Shown: positions 8,223 through 17,329 of the stretch, piece after piece
Position numbering within the stretch: position 1 is the stretch's first letter
Layout of the letters: each line of letters opens with the position of its first letter
Origin: Bacteroidales bacterium
Lineage (GTDB): Bacteria; Bacteroidota; Bacteroidia; Bacteroidales; UBA932
DNA length: 64,000 nucleotides
Direction of reading: 5' to 3'
NCBI GenBank assembly: GCA_017513445.1
Contig: JAFXFS010000013.1
Span: 1 to 64,000 of the forward strand
Made by a program: the position numbers and the translations under genes
Notes under the pieces: model-generated
Databases searched by the model: none
The model's input: only the letters and a program-made list of their open reading frames with translations
Told to the model about the DNA's origin: nothing

Positions 8223-9176
8223 TTATTTTCGTGCCAAAACTTTTTTCACAGCTGCAACAATGTTTGCTGCATCCAATCCGTATGCTTCAAGAAGCTGTTT
8301 TGGTTTTCCGCTTTGTCCAAATCTATCATCAACCTCAACAAACTCCATTGGTGCAGGAGCTTTTCTTGCCAATACACCGGCAATCAATTCTCCAAGGCCT
8401 CCAGCAACGAGATGTTCCTCTGCAACTACTGCCGCTTTAGTTTTGCCCACTGATTTTAAGACTGTTTCTTCGTCAAGTGGTTTAATTGTATGGATGTTAA
8501 TTAAATCAACAGAGATGCCCTCTTTTTCTAAAATTTCTGCAGCTTGAATTGCCTCCCATACAAGGTGTCCGGTTGCAAAAATTGAGACATCACTACCTTC
8601 AGAAAGAGTTACTGCCTTACCTATTTCAAATACTTGATCTTCAGGTGTAAAGTTTGGCACACTTGGTCTTCCGAAACGAAGATAAACAGGGCCAACATAC
8701 TCTGCAACTGCAAATGTAGCGGCCTTTGTTTGGTTATAGTCGCAAGGATTAATTACTACCATTTCTGGCATAATTCTCATTATACCTAGATCCTCAAGAG
8801 TTTGGTGGGTTGCACCATCCTCTCCAACTGTCAAACCTGAGTGAGACGCTGCGATTTTTACATTTGTTTTAGAGTAGGCAATAGATTGTCTTATCTGGTC
8901 GTAAACTCTGGCTGTAACAAAGTTTGCAAATGAGCCAACAAATGGAATTTTTCCGCTTAGAGCCAAACCGGCAGCTACACCAATCATATTTGCCTCGGCA
9001 ATGCCACATTGGAAGAATCTTTCTGGGTATTTGGATGCCAAACCATCCATTTTTACAGAACCTGTCAAGTCTGCACAAAGTGCTACGATATTAGGATTTC
9101 TATCTGATAATTCAGAGAGTGCTGCTCCAAAACCTGAGCGAGTATCCTTATTTCCTGTATTTATATATTGTTGCAT
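8223..9176 (-). CDS. Transketolase, C-terminal subunit
   Basis: A 317-residue protein matching the pyrimidine-binding and C-terminal domains of transketolase. The AEANMIGVAAGLAL segment holds the glutamate that activates thiamine diphosphate, and HSGLTVGEDGATHQ is a family hallmark. With the N-terminal subunit (9188-10033) it would form a split transketolase, exchanging two-carbon units in the non-oxidative pentose phosphate pathway. The start is set at the ATG at 9176 (MQQYINTGNK), because an upstream start would overlap the N-half gene and add residues unlike the family. Only 11 bases separate the two genes. Confidence 0.92.
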   Translation of the reverse strand: MQQYINTGNKDTRSGFGAALSELSDRNPNIVALCADLTGSVKMDGLASKYPERFFQCGIAEANMIGVAAGLALSGKIPFVGSFANFVTARVYDQIRQSIAYSKTNVKIAASHSGLTVGEDGATHQTLEDLGIMRIMPEMVVINPCDYNQTKAATFAVAEYVGPVYLRFGRPSVPNFTPEDQVFEIGKAVTLSEGSDVSIFATGHLVWEAIQAAEILEKEGISVDLINIHTIKPLDEETVLKSVGKTKAAVVAEEHLVAGGLGELIAGVLARKAPAPMEFVEVDDRFGQSGKPKQLLEAYGLDAANIVAAVKKVLARK

Positions 9177-9187
9177 AATTTTTAGAA

Positions 9188-10033
9188 TTAAAAGTCTCCA
9201 ATAGTCTCCTCTAATTGTGCCAAAGCAATTGCACATTGCTCTTGTGATGGATTTTTACCGTGCCATTTATGAGTACCAGCCATAAAGTCAACTCCGTGGC
9301 CCATCTCTGTTTTGAAGAGAATCATTACAGGTTTGCCCTTTCCGGATTTATCTTTAGCCTTGTCGTATGCCTTTTCAATTTTCTCCATATCGTGGCCATC
9401 AGCTTCAATTACTTCCCAACCAAAAGCTTCCCATTTCTCTTTAAGGTGAGTGAAGCCTAATACATCTTCTACGCGACCATCAATCTGTTGTCCATTGTAG
9501 TCTGTAATGGCGATAAGATTATCAACTTTATGGTGTGATGCAAATAGTGCAGCTTCCCATACTTGTCCCTCTTGAGATTCTCCATCTCCTAAAAGAACAT
9601 AAACATAATTATCGTCATTATTTAGTTTTTTGGCAAGTGCTGCGCCAATCGCAACAGAGATGCCTTGTCCCAATGAACCGGCTGCTTGATGTACTCCTGG
9701 AAGTCCCCATCTGATTGAAGGGTGACCCTGAAGTCTAGTTCCGATTTTTCTGAATGTAGAAAGCTCTTCAACAGGGAAATAACCACATCTAGCAAGAGTG
9801 CTATAATATACAGGAGTTATGTGTCCTGCTGATAGGAAAAACATATCTTGGTCTTTACCTTCGCGTGTCCAAGTCTCAGGAGTGCAGTTTAATTTCTTGA
9901 AAAATAGCACTGTAAGGAAATCAGTACTACTGAGAGAACCTCCTGGGTGACCAGATTCCGCATTGGTAACCATCCTGACGATATCACGTCTAATTTGTAA
10001 GGCAATTTGCTCTAATGAGTATTCTTTAGTCAT
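9188..10033 (-). CDS. Transketolase, N-terminal subunit
   Basis: A 281-residue protein matching the pyrophosphate-binding domain of transketolase. It has GHPGGSLSSTDFL near the N-terminus, GSLGQGISVAIGAAL, and the thiamine diphosphate motif LLGDGESQEGQVWEA with the Asn-containing DYNGQQIDG downstream. It pairs with the C-terminal subunit encoded immediately after it. The start is the ATG at 10033 (MTKEYSLEQI), because a TATCTTTG -7 box at 10062-10055 would place transcription start after the alternative upstream ATG at 10057. Confidence 0.92.
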   Translation of the reverse strand: MTKEYSLEQIALQIRRDIVRMVTNAESGHPGGSLSSTDFLTVLFFKKLNCTPETWTREGKDQDMFFLSAGHITPVYYSTLARCGYFPVEELSTFRKIGTRLQGHPSIRWGLPGVHQAAGSLGQGISVAIGAALAKKLNNDDNYVYVLLGDGESQEGQVWEAALFASHHKVDNLIAITDYNGQQIDGRVEDVLGFTHLKEKWEAFGWEVIEADGHDMEKIEKAYDKAKDKSGKGKPVMILFKTEMGHGVDFMAGTHKWHGKNPSQEQCAIALAQLEETIGDF

Positions 10034-10082
10034 AATAATAGATTTGAAGATTGACAAAGATAGTAATTATTCTCTTTTTTCT

Positions 10083-10090
10083 TAACTTTG
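10083..10090 (+). promoter_or_regulatory. -7 box for lepA
   Basis: TAACTTTG fits TAnnTTTG and ends 20 bases before the lepA ATG. Its divergent partner on the other strand, TATCTTTG at 10062-10055, serves the transketolase genes. No clear -33 TTTG is seen for either. Confidence 0.5.
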
Positions 10091-10110
10091 TCGTCGTGAT
10101 TAATTAAGAT

Positions 10111-11898
10111 ATGAAAAATATTCGCAATTTCTGCATTATTGCACATATAGACCACGGCAAAAGTACACTTGCCGACAGAATGTTGGAGCTTACCTCAACT
10201 CTCACGACAAGAGAGATGGAGAATCAGGTATTGGATTCTATGGATTTGGAGAAGGAGAAGGGAATTACAATTAAGAGTCACCCAATACAGATGGAGTATC
10301 AATATAAAGGTGAGAATTACATCTTTAATCTAATTGACACTCCGGGACACGTCGATTTCTCGTATGAGGTTTCAAGGGCAATTGCATCGTGTGAGGGTGC
10401 TTTGTTGGTAGTAGATGCAACTCAGGGTATTCAGGCGCAAACAATTTCAAACCTATATTTAGCTATTGAAAATAATCTGGAGATTATCCCTGTCTTGAAT
10501 AAAATCGATATGGATGCCGCTATGGTTGATGTGGTAAAAGACCAGATTATTGACCTTATCGGTTGTGATGAGAGTGATATTCTTCTGGCAAGTGCCAAGA
10601 CCGGAGAGGGTGTGGCTCAAATTTTAGAGGCAATTGTTGAGAAGATTCCAGCTCCAGTAGGAGATCCGGATGCTCCACTCCAAGCACTTATTTTTGACTC
10701 TGTTTTTAACCCTTTCAGAGGTATTATAGCATACTTTAAGGTTACAAATGGTTCAATCAAAGAGGGTGATAAGGTAAAATTTTTCAATACAGGTAAAGAG
10801 TATCAGGCAGATGAGATTGGTTGTTTGAAGATGAAACTGGTGCCTAAAAAGAGTATTGAATGTGGTAGTGTAGGTTACATTATTTCTGGAATCAAGACCG
10901 CATCAGAGGTGAAAGTCGGTGATACAATTACACATATCGAAAACCCTTGCAGTAGTGCTATCGCAGGGTTTGAAGAGGTTAAACCAATGCTTTTTGCCGG
11001 TGTCTATCCAGTAGATACTGATGAGTATGAAGATTTAAGAGCTTCTCTTGAGAAGTTGCAATTGAATGACGCCTCTTTGGTCTTTGAACCAGAAAGTTCA
11101 TTGGCTTTAGGTTTTGGATTCCGTTGCGGTTTTTTAGGTCTTCTCCACTTAGAGATTATGCAAGAGAGACTTTATAGAGAGTTTGATATGGATGTGATTA
11201 CCACTGTGCCAAACGTTTCCTACAATGTCTATACTACTCAGAAGGAGGTAGTTGCTGTGCATAATCCATCGGGACTTCCTGCTCAGACATTGATTGACTA
11301 TATTGAAGAACCATATATCAAAGCTCAAATTATCTCCAAGAGTGAATATTTTGGTGTGATTATGAAACTCTGTCTTGACAAGAGGGGTGTATTGATATCT
11401 CAGCATTTCCTTACAGCAGATAGAGTAGAACTTACATACGAAATGCCACTTGCTGAAATTGTGTTTGATTTCTACGATAAATTAAAGTCCATCTCAAGAG
11501 GTTATGCCTCTTTTGACTACCATTTGATTGGATACAAGAGAGCAGATCTTGTAAAATTGGATATTCTATTAAATGGAGAGCAAGTGGATGCATTGTCAAG
11601 TCTGATCCACAGGGAACACGCATACGATTTCGGTAGAAAAATGTGTGAAAAGTTGAAGGAACTGATCCCTCGTCAACAATTTGAAATTGCGATTCAGGCC
11701 GCTATTGGAGCTAAAATCATCGCACGAGAAACTGTCAAGGCAGTGAGAAAAGATGTGACAGCGAAGTGTTATGGTGGTGATATTACCCGTAAACGTAAAT
11801 TGTTGGAGAAACAGAAAAAGGGTAAAAAGAGAATGCGTCAAGTGGGTAATGTTGAGGTGCCTCAATCAGCATTTATGGCAGTTCTCAAACTGGACTAA
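10111..11898 (+). CDS. lepA: Elongation factor 4 (LepA)
   Basis: A 595-residue translational GTPase that can back-translocate stalled ribosomes and is linked to 30S maturation. The G motifs are canonical: AHIDHGKST (11-19), [19 protein letters not shown] and NKIDMD. The LepA-specific C-terminal domain is present, ending [17 protein letters not shown] and then [10 protein letters not shown]. Length is normal for the family. The gene stands alone between a divergent transketolase operon and a bidirectional terminator at 11915-11950. Confidence 0.97.
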   Translation: MKNIRNFCIIAHIDHGKSTLADRMLELTSTLTTREMENQVLDSMDLEKEKGITIKSHPIQMEYQYKGENYIFNLIDTPGHVDFSYEVSRAIASCEGALLVVDATQGIQAQTISNLYLAIENNLEIIPVLNKIDMDAAMVDVVKDQIIDLIGCDESDILLASAKTGEGVAQILEAIVEKIPAPVGDPDAPLQALIFDSVFNPFRGIIAYFKVTNGSIKEGDKVKFFNTGKEYQADEIGCLKMKLVPKKSIECGSVGYIISGIKTASEVKVGDTITHIENPCSSAIAGFEEVKPMLFAGVYPVDTDEYEDLRASLEKLQLNDASLVFEPESSLALGFGFRCGFLGLLHLEIMQERLYREFDMDVITTVPNVSYNVYTTQKEVVAVHNPSGLPAQTLIDYIEEPYIKAQIISKSEYFGVIMKLCLDKRGVLISQHFLTADRVELTYEMPLAEIVFDFYDKLKSISRGYASFDYHLIGYKRADLVKLDILLNGEQVDALSSLIHREHAYDFGRKMCEKLKELIPRQQFEIAIQAAIGAKIIARETVKAVRKDVTAKCYGGDITRKRKLLEKQKKGKKRMRQVGNVEVPQSAFMAVLKLD

Positions 11899-11914
11899 TA
11901 AAAGGACTAATACA

Positions 11915-11950
11915 AAAAAGAGTCGACATTCCGGAATGTCGACTCTTTTT
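11915..11950. terminator. Bidirectional intrinsic terminator between lepA and secG
   Basis: A perfect 18-base-pair palindrome centred between 11932 and 11933, with A-tract on the left arm and T-tract on the right (AAAAAGAGTCGACATTCC and its complement). Both strands read as a GC-containing stem followed by U residues, which suits the convergent genes lepA and secG. Confidence 0.85.
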
Positions 11951-11964
11951 CCTTTAACAGCTGA

Positions 11965-12336
11965 TTAGTTGTTAGTCTCTTCTGATTGAGCTTCAGCAGG
12001 TTGTGCTTCAACAGGTTGAGCGTCTGTAGCAGGGTTTACAGGGAATGCAGGGTCAGCTAGTAGCGGAGATGCATTTTGAATTTGCTCAGTTGCTTTACTC
12101 TTCTTAACTTCAGAGTTGCCTGTAAAGAAACTTGCAGAGATTGAAAGAACTAAAACGATAGCAGCCAATACCCAAGTAGTCTTTTCTAGAAAGTCAGTTG
12201 TTTGACGAACACCAAAAGTTTGATTTCCTGTTGCAAAGTTAGCAGCAAGTCCACCACCTTTAGAGTTTTGAATCAACACAACTAATGTCAAAAGAACACT
12301 TGCGATAACAATAATTATTGAAATTGCTATGTACAT
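11965..12336 (-). CDS. secG: Preprotein translocase subunit SecG
   Basis: A 123-residue inner-membrane protein with two hydrophobic segments (about 2-24 and 52-72) joined by the loop QNSKGGGLAANFATGNQTFG, which is typical of SecG. SecG assists SecYEG-SecA protein export. The C-terminal tail after residue 85 is long for the family and rich in Pro, Ala, Glu and Gln, with a short repeat (QPVEAQPAEAQ). It is the last gene of the operon that starts with the sigma54 activator and ends at the 11915-11950 terminator. Confidence 0.93.
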   Translation of the reverse strand: MYIAISIIIVIASVLLTLVVLIQNSKGGGLAANFATGNQTFGVRQTTDFLEKTTWVLAAIVLVLSISASFFTGNSEVKKSKATEQIQNASPLLADPAFPVNPATDAQPVEAQPAEAQSEETNN

Positions 12337-12337
12337 A

Positions 12338-12913
12338 TTAATTAGTTTTTAATTTTATTTCATCAATAAGGGATGCAAAGTAAGCACTTTTTTCCGGATA
12401 TAACAAAATTAGTTTTGAATATATATCAATTGCTTGCTTCAAATAGCCCTGTTCAGCATAAATTTTGGCAAGTGTTTCAGTAGTAAGGAGTTCCTCGTTT
12501 TGCAATTTATTAGATGTTGAGTAGTCAATTTTCACATCCTCCTGATTGTCGTTGTAGAGAAAGTCTTTGAAAGTTGGTATGTTGCCATCATCCATACTAT
12601 CAACTTCGCTTTGTGAGAAGTAATCTCCACCTACAATAAAATAACCTCGTTTCTGGAACTCTGTTTGACTCTTTTTCTCTTTTGGAGTCTCTGTTGCTCT
12701 CTCTTGTTCCTGGCGGACAAATATTGGAAGAACTGCTCTGGAATGGAAGTATAGAGCGCATCTTTTGGTTGCAGCATCCTTGTAGTCTTCTCCCATCAAA
12801 ACCATCTTTGCGTAGAACTTCTTACGAGCTACGGCAAACCAGGGATATTCATCCACTATGCTCTCTAATTGGTTGATAGTGAGATTATTAAGATTAGTAT
12901 TATGCTCTACCAT
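12338..12913 (-). CDS. Conserved hypothetical protein with TPR-like C-terminus
   Basis: A 191-residue protein without signal peptide or membrane span. The first part contains LESIVDEYPWFAVARKKFY (16-34). The C-terminal part (about 140-185) reads like one helix-turn-helix repeat of TPR type: TLAKIYAEQGYLKQAIDIY then KLILLYPEKSAYFA. Its start overlaps the end of lptE by 7 bases and its stop is 1 base before secG, so the three are translated from one message. I do not recognise a biochemical function; a link to envelope assembly is suggested only by its neighbours. Confidence 0.75.
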   Translation of the reverse strand: MVEHNTNLNNLTINQLESIVDEYPWFAVARKKFYAKMVLMGEDYKDAATKRCALYFHSRAVLPIFVRQEQERATETPKEKKSQTEFQKRGYFIVGGDYFSQSEVDSMDDGNIPTFKDFLYNDNQEDVKIDYSTSNKLQNEELLTTETLAKIYAEQGYLKQAIDIYSKLILLYPEKSAYFASLIDEIKLKTN

Positions 12914-13407
12914 TGTGCTACAGTCGCGTTAAAAATGTCTTCAACAATTGTCTCTACAATTTCATCACAAAGGGTTGCTTCTACTTCGTCGAGAGATCTC
13001 TCAGAAGAGTAATCTCTATATGCTACAAAGTTTTGTTCAAAATCCTCTTCAGGATACTTCACATTACTATATTTAATTCTGACAGTAACTGTAAGGCGGT
13101 TTTGTGCAGCAACCTCATCAGCAGTAATTGCTGTTGCCTGAATATCATAAGATGTAATCTCTCCCGATACATAAAGGTCGGCCATATCATCAACTTGGCG
13201 CAACTTTGTTAGTTTTTTATATTTATCCAAAAGAGCTTCAGTCAGTTGGTTGCTAAGTGAAGGATTAACTTTCAGTGCATTATTAACAATTGGTTCAACA
13301 CATATAGTGTGTACATCAGGTTGGATTGATGTTCCGCTAAATGAATAAATACCACAACTTGTGACTAAAATTACAGTAATTAATAATGATAGAAACTTTT
13401 TCATCAT
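12907..13407 (-). CDS. lptE: LptE-like LPS-assembly lipoprotein
   Basis: A 166-residue lipoprotein with signal peptide and lipobox ending at Cys18 (TSCGIYSFSG). The short CGxYSFSG start, the IxVxPIVNNA strand and the region SLSNQLTEALLDKY match the Bacteroidota form of LptE. LptE plugs the LptD barrel that inserts lipopolysaccharide in the outer membrane. LptD is not in the window. The start codon overlaps the stop of the sigma54 activator gene (ATGATGA), and either of two adjacent ATGs at 13407 and 13404 could be used. Confidence 0.85.
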   Translation of the reverse strand: MMKKFLSLLITVILVTSCGIYSFSGTSIQPDVHTICVEPIVNNALKVNPSLSNQLTEALLDKYKKLTKLRQVDDMADLYVSGEITSYDIQATAITADEVAAQNRLTVTVRIKYSNVKYPEEDFEQNFVAYRDYSSERSLDEVEATLCDEIVETIVEDIFNATVAQW

Positions 13408-14618
13408 ACTTTAATTTTTTTAAGTTTTCTATATAAAGTACGAACCGAGATGCCGAGCTCTTCGGCAGCAGCTGCACGATTATCATTATGTTTCTTTAAA
13501 GCTTTGAGTATCAATTCATTACTTTTATCCTTGATGGTAAGTGAATTCTCCTCAGAATCTTTAATGTTTGTATCTTCTTCCTCTTGAATCTCTTGATCTT
13601 CGATCTCTTGCTCATCCTCTTCCTCTTGGTGATGAGCAATAGCTGGTAGAAGATTTTGTTTAGAAGTAGGGAAATCTTCTTTTTGATCAGAGGAGATGCT
13701 GGCTTTATCGACACGACTTCTCAATTCGCTGATTTCTTGCTTTAACTGATAGAGTATTTTGAAAATAATATCTCTGTCAGATAGATAATCAGCAGAGTTC
13801 TCACCAGATTTTAGTGAGATAGGGAGTGAAGATTCTTCCTCTGCTGGAAGATAGTTTGCCAAAATAGCGGCATCAATTCGGCGAGTGCTTTCAAGGATAG
13901 ATATTCTCTCTGCCACACTCTTCAACTCTCTGATGTTGCCCGGCCATTTGTAATTTTCAAGCAGAGTCTTTGCTTCATCTGTCAATGTCACAGATGGGAC
14001 GCTGTATTTATTGGCAAAATCCAACGCAAACTTCTGGAAAAGTCTGTGAATATCATCACTTCTTCTTCTCAAAGGTGGAATATGGATTGGAACAGTATTT
14101 AATCTATAGAATAAATCTTCTCTAAATTTACCTTCAGAGATAGAACGTTTCAAATTTACATTTGTAGCAGCTATTACTCTAACATTTGTTTTTTGAGGTT
14201 TAGAAGATCCTACGCGAATAAACTCTCCTGTTTGTAGTACTCTTAAAAGTCTAACTTGTGTTGAAAGAGGAAGTTCTGCTACTTCATCTAAAAAAATAGT
14301 ACCTTCATTTGCCTCTTCAAAATAACCTTTTCTTGCTTCAATAGCACCGGTAAAAGCACCTTTTTCGTGTCCAAATAGCTCAGAATCAATGGTTCCCTCA
14401 GGAATTGCACCACAGTTTACGGCAATATATTTATTATGTTTTCGTGGACTGCATTCGTGTATTATACGAGGAATATTCTCCTTACCCACACCACTTTCGC
14501 CGGTAATGAGAACAGATAAATCGGTCGGTGCAACCTGCATTGCAATCTCAATGGCGCGGTTTAATTCGGCGTCATTTCCGATAATATCAAATCTTTGTTT
14601 AATAGTTATTAAATCCAT
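13404..14618 (-). CDS. Sigma54-interacting transcriptional activator without receiver domain
   Basis: A 404-residue bacterial enhancer-binding protein. The AAA+ domain starts almost at the N-terminus: Walker A GESGVGKE (40-47), the sigma54-contacting loop GAFTGA (87-92) and Walker B GTIFLDE (106-112), with the arginine-finger region FREDLFYRLN. The C-terminus is a Fis-type helix-turn-helix (ALKKHNDNRAAAAEELGIS). There is no phospho-receiver or other sensory domain, so activity may be set by level or by a partner. A glutamate-rich low-complexity linker (about 330-360) separates the two domains. It is the first gene of the lptE-TPR-secG operon. Confidence 0.92.
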   Translation of the reverse strand: MDLITIKQRFDIIGNDAELNRAIEIAMQVAPTDLSVLITGESGVGKENIPRIIHECSPRKHNKYIAVNCGAIPEGTIDSELFGHEKGAFTGAIEARKGYFEEANEGTIFLDEVAELPLSTQVRLLRVLQTGEFIRVGSSKPQKTNVRVIAATNVNLKRSISEGKFREDLFYRLNTVPIHIPPLRRRSDDIHRLFQKFALDFANKYSVPSVTLTDEAKTLLENYKWPGNIRELKSVAERISILESTRRIDAAILANYLPAEEESSLPISLKSGENSADYLSDRDIIFKILYQLKQEISELRSRVDKASISSDQKEDFPTSKQNLLPAIAHHQEEEDEQEIEDQEIQEEEDTNIKDSEENSLTIKDKSNELILKALKKHNDNRAAAAEELGISVRTLYRKLKKIKV

Positions 14619-14642
14619 ATTCGCAAATATAGAAATAAATGT

Positions 14643-14650
14643 TATATTTG
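14643..14650 (+). promoter_or_regulatory. -7 box for the OmpA-like/TPR lipoprotein gene
   Basis: TATATTTG fits TAnnTTTG and is followed by about 55 bases of A-rich leader before the ATG at 14713. No convincing -33 TTTG at the usual spacing is visible. Confidence 0.5.
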
Positions 14651-14712
14651 CGGTCTAGAATTTGTAGTCAAAAGAAAAATAAAATATAAAAAACTAATAT
14701 TTATATAACTTT

Positions 14713-16350
14713 ATGAAAAACAATTTTATTAAATCATTTATCGTTGCTGTCTCTGCTTTCGCTATGATTTCTTGCGATAGCCCATCGAAGATGGCTGAAT
14801 TAGCTGATCAAATCACATTTAAATGTAATCCTGAAGTACTAGAAGTAGTAGCAGGTGCTATTGAAGCTGACATTACTGTTAATTTCCCAGCTGAATTTTT
14901 CCATCCAAAAGCTATTATGGAGGTAACTCCTGTATTAGTTTACCAAGGTGGTGAGGTAGCTTATCATCCATTTATTTACCAAGGTGAAAAGATTACAGAC
15001 AACTATCGTCTAGTTTCAGAAGATGGTGCTCAAATCCGTGAAAAAGTTGCCTTCAAGTATGTTCCTGGTATGGAGAAATCACACCTAGAACTTCGTGGTA
15101 AGGTTCTTTACAAAGATAAAGTTTACAATGTTGCTGAAGCTTTCAAAATTGCTGACGGTGCTAACACAACTTATATGTTGGTTAATACTGACGGTGTAGC
15201 TAAATTTGCTAAAGATAACTATCAAGAAGTTATCACTGAAAACGAAGAGGCTCAAATCCATTTCCTTGTAAACAGCGCTCAAGTACGTAACAGCGAACTT
15301 AAGAGCCAAGATCTTAAAGATTATAAAGAGACATTGGCAGCTTTGGAAGGTGATGCTCGTAGAACAATCGTTGGAACAGATGTAGTATCTTATGCTTCAC
15401 CAGAAGGTAGCGAAAAATTCAACAACAAACTTTCTGACAAACGTGGTGAAAATGCTTCAAAAGCTCTTTCTAAATTTATGAAAGGTGTAGATGCAGGTGA
15501 AATCAGTGTTAAGAGTATTGGTGAAGACTGGGAAGGTTTCCAAGATATGGTTGCTAAGTCTGACCTAGAAGATAAAGACCTTATTATCAGAGTTCTTTCT
15601 ATGTACAGCGACCCTAACGTAAGAGAGAGAGAAATTAGAAATATGTCAAATGTTTACAAAACTTTGGCTGATGACGTTCTTCCTCAACTTCGTCGTTCAA
15701 GATTCATCACAAGTGTTGAATATACAAACTACACTCCAGAAGAGTTGGCTAAAATCGTTGAAGAGAACATTGATATCCTTGACGAAGAGGCAATCTTGAG
15801 AGCAGCAGCTCTAACTAAAGATAACAATGACAAAATTGATCTATACGCAGAAGCTATCAAGAAATTTAACAGCGACCGTGCTAAATACAATTCAGCTGTT
15901 GTTTACCTAGAAGAGGGTAAAGTAGAAAAAGCTGCTGACGTTTTGGCAAAAGTTGAAAATCAAGATGCTGACTATAACAATGTTAAAGGTATCGTTGCAA
16001 TGCGTCAAGGTAACTTGGAAGAGGCTGCTAAATATCTAAAAGCTGCTAACACTCCAGAAGCTAAAGCTAACTTGGCTGCTATTGACATCTTGAATGGTGA
16101 CTACTATGAAGCTGCAACTAAACTTGCTGGTACAGGTGACGAAAACGAAGCATTGGCTTATATCCTTACTGACCAACTAGGTAAAGCTTCTGACGCTTTG
16201 AAATGCAAATGTCCTCACGCTTCATACCTAAAAGCTATTGTAGCTGCTCGTAAAGGTGATGTTGACAGAGCAAAGGCAGAGTTGGAAAATGCAGGTGCTG
16301 AGTATGCTAAGAGAGCTGAAACTGATATCGAATTTGCAAAAGTTAAATAA
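14713..16350 (+). CDS. Lipoprotein with OmpA-like and TPR-like regions
   Basis: A 545-residue protein with a signal peptide and lipobox Cys21 (AMISCDS). Residues about 190-300 resemble an OmpA-type peptidoglycan-binding fold (VVSYASPEGSEKFNNKL then SDKRGENASKAL). The part after about 360 is helical and repeat-like, with TPR-style stretches (YNSAVVYLEEGKVEKAADV, AMRQGNLEEAAKYL). A role tying the outer membrane to peptidoglycan is inferred. Codon choice is strongly biased (GCT, GGT, CGT, AAC, TTC), as in ribosomal protein genes, which suggests an abundant protein. The small PspC gene follows 23 bases later. I do not recognise a named gene. Confidence 0.8.
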   Translation: MKNNFIKSFIVAVSAFAMISCDSPSKMAELADQITFKCNPEVLEVVAGAIEADITVNFPAEFFHPKAIMEVTPVLVYQGGEVAYHPFIYQGEKITDNYRLVSEDGAQIREKVAFKYVPGMEKSHLELRGKVLYKDKVYNVAEAFKIADGANTTYMLVNTDGVAKFAKDNYQEVITENEEAQIHFLVNSAQVRNSELKSQDLKDYKETLAALEGDARRTIVGTDVVSYASPEGSEKFNNKLSDKRGENASKALSKFMKGVDAGEISVKSIGEDWEGFQDMVAKSDLEDKDLIIRVLSMYSDPNVREREIRNMSNVYKTLADDVLPQLRRSRFITSVEYTNYTPEELAKIVEENIDILDEEAILRAAALTKDNNDKIDLYAEAIKKFNSDRAKYNSAVVYLEEGKVEKAADVLAKVENQDADYNNVKGIVAMRQGNLEEAAKYLKAANTPEAKANLAAIDILNGDYYEAATKLAGTGDENEALAYILTDQLGKASDALKCKCPHASYLKAIVAARKGDVDRAKAELENAGAEYAKRAETDIEFAKVK

Positions 16351-16373
16351 TTTAACACTTAAAATTAAACAAT

Positions 16374-16634
16374 ATGGAAACTACTAGAAAATTTTACAGA
16401 GATACAACCAACTCAATGTTGGGTGGTGTTTGCTCTGGACTTGCTGCTTATGCAAATGCTGACCTTACTCTTGTTAGAATTATTGCAGCTTGTACTGTTC
16501 TTTTGGGATCACTTGGTTTCTGGGTTTACCTAATTTTTTGGTTTATTGCTCCTGTGGCTAAAACCCCAGCTCAGCAATGTGAGTTAAGAGGACTTCCTGC
16601 AACTCCAGAAAATATGGCCAGATTCACAAAATAG
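16374..16634 (+). CDS. PspC-domain membrane protein
   Basis: An 86-residue protein with the PspC pattern: short basic start, LGGVCSGLAAYANADLTLVR (17-36), then a hydrophobic segment (about 37-61) containing LGSLGFWVYLIFWFIAP. PspC-domain proteins are inner-membrane parts of phage-shock-type envelope stress systems; no pspA or pspB is seen here. It lies 23 bases after the OmpA-like/TPR lipoprotein gene and before a terminator, so it probably shares that gene's promoter. Confidence 0.88.
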   Translation: METTRKFYRDTTNSMLGGVCSGLAAYANADLTLVRIIAACTVLLGSLGFWVYLIFWFIAPVAKTPAQQCELRGLPATPENMARFTK

Positions 16635-16654
16635 TTTCTATAGTTGTATCAGAT

Positions 16655-16688
16655 TAAGGTGAGTTATGAAAATAGCTCACCTTATTTT
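16655..16688 (+). terminator. Intrinsic terminator after the PspC gene
   Basis: A perfect 9-base-pair stem (TAAGGTGAG at 16655-16663 with CTCACCTTA at 16676-16684), a 12-base loop and a trailing TTTT. Confidence 0.75.
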
Positions 16689-16716
16689 GTTTATAGAGGA
16701 ATTGTTTTTATATTTG
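16686..16716 (+). promoter_or_regulatory. Promoter with -33 and -7 boxes
   Basis: TTTG at 16686-16689, a 19-base spacer and TATATTTG at 16709-16716 fit the Bacteroides consensus well. The -33 box is nested in the tail of the upstream terminator. It would drive the two genes at 16754 and 17329. Confidence 0.7.
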
Positions 16717-16753
16717 ATTGGTAAAAAATCGTTAATAATTAAAAGTAATAGAT

Positions 16754-17329
16754 ATGAAACGTTTGTTTATTGTATTGGCTTTTGCTTTTATATCACTAGG
16801 AGCATCAGCTCAGTTTAAGGTTAACACACCTACTTTGTCAGATGATCCAACTCTTTCTGAACTAATGGATTACACACAAAAGTTGGAGCAGAAAAAAGCA
16901 GATTTGCAGTTGATTTATAAGAATAAAGGTAAGGTGGGAGTTAAGAAATTTTTGAAAGAAGAGTCTCCAGAGATTTATAACAATATACTCAAAAGTGAGA
17001 AAAACGGAAAGGTAATGTCTATTGTTGGTGGTAGTATATTCGTTGCAGGAGCAGCTGGATGTGTAACCACAGTTTTAGTTACAGATATTGCCAAGAGTAT
17101 TCCATATTCATTGATTGCCGGAGGTTGTGGAATTGTAGCAGCCGTTGGTGCAGGTATTGGAGTAGCAGGTTTAATAACAATATTAGATGCTGACAGAAAT
17201 GGAGTTTTGCTTTATGAAAGAGCCGTAAATGATGAAATTTCTAAAGTAAAATCATTTATTCCTTACAGAGCTTCTCTTACATTTGGCCCAACTCAAAGTG
17301 GAGGAGTAGGTCTAAATCTTAAATTCTAA
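16754..17329 (+). CDS. Hypothetical exported membrane protein
   Basis: A 191-residue protein with a signal peptide ending near SAQF (residue 21), a helical charged stretch (about 40-75), and two hydrophobic Gly/Ala-rich segments at about 92-115 and 120-147. The first begins SIVGGSIFVAGAAG. The C-terminus (TFGPTQSGGVGLNLKF) ends in Phe and alternates like a beta-strand, as in many outer-membrane proteins. I do not recognise the family. Its stop overlaps the start of the next gene by one base, so the two are co-translated and may work together. Confidence 0.7.
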   Translation: MKRLFIVLAFAFISLGASAQFKVNTPTLSDDPTLSELMDYTQKLEQKKADLQLIYKNKGKVGVKKFLKEESPEIYNNILKSEKNGKVMSIVGGSIFVAGAAGCVTTVLVTDIAKSIPYSLIAGGCGIVAAVGAGIGVAGLITILDADRNGVLLYERAVNDEISKVKSFIPYRASLTFGPTQSGGVGLNLKF

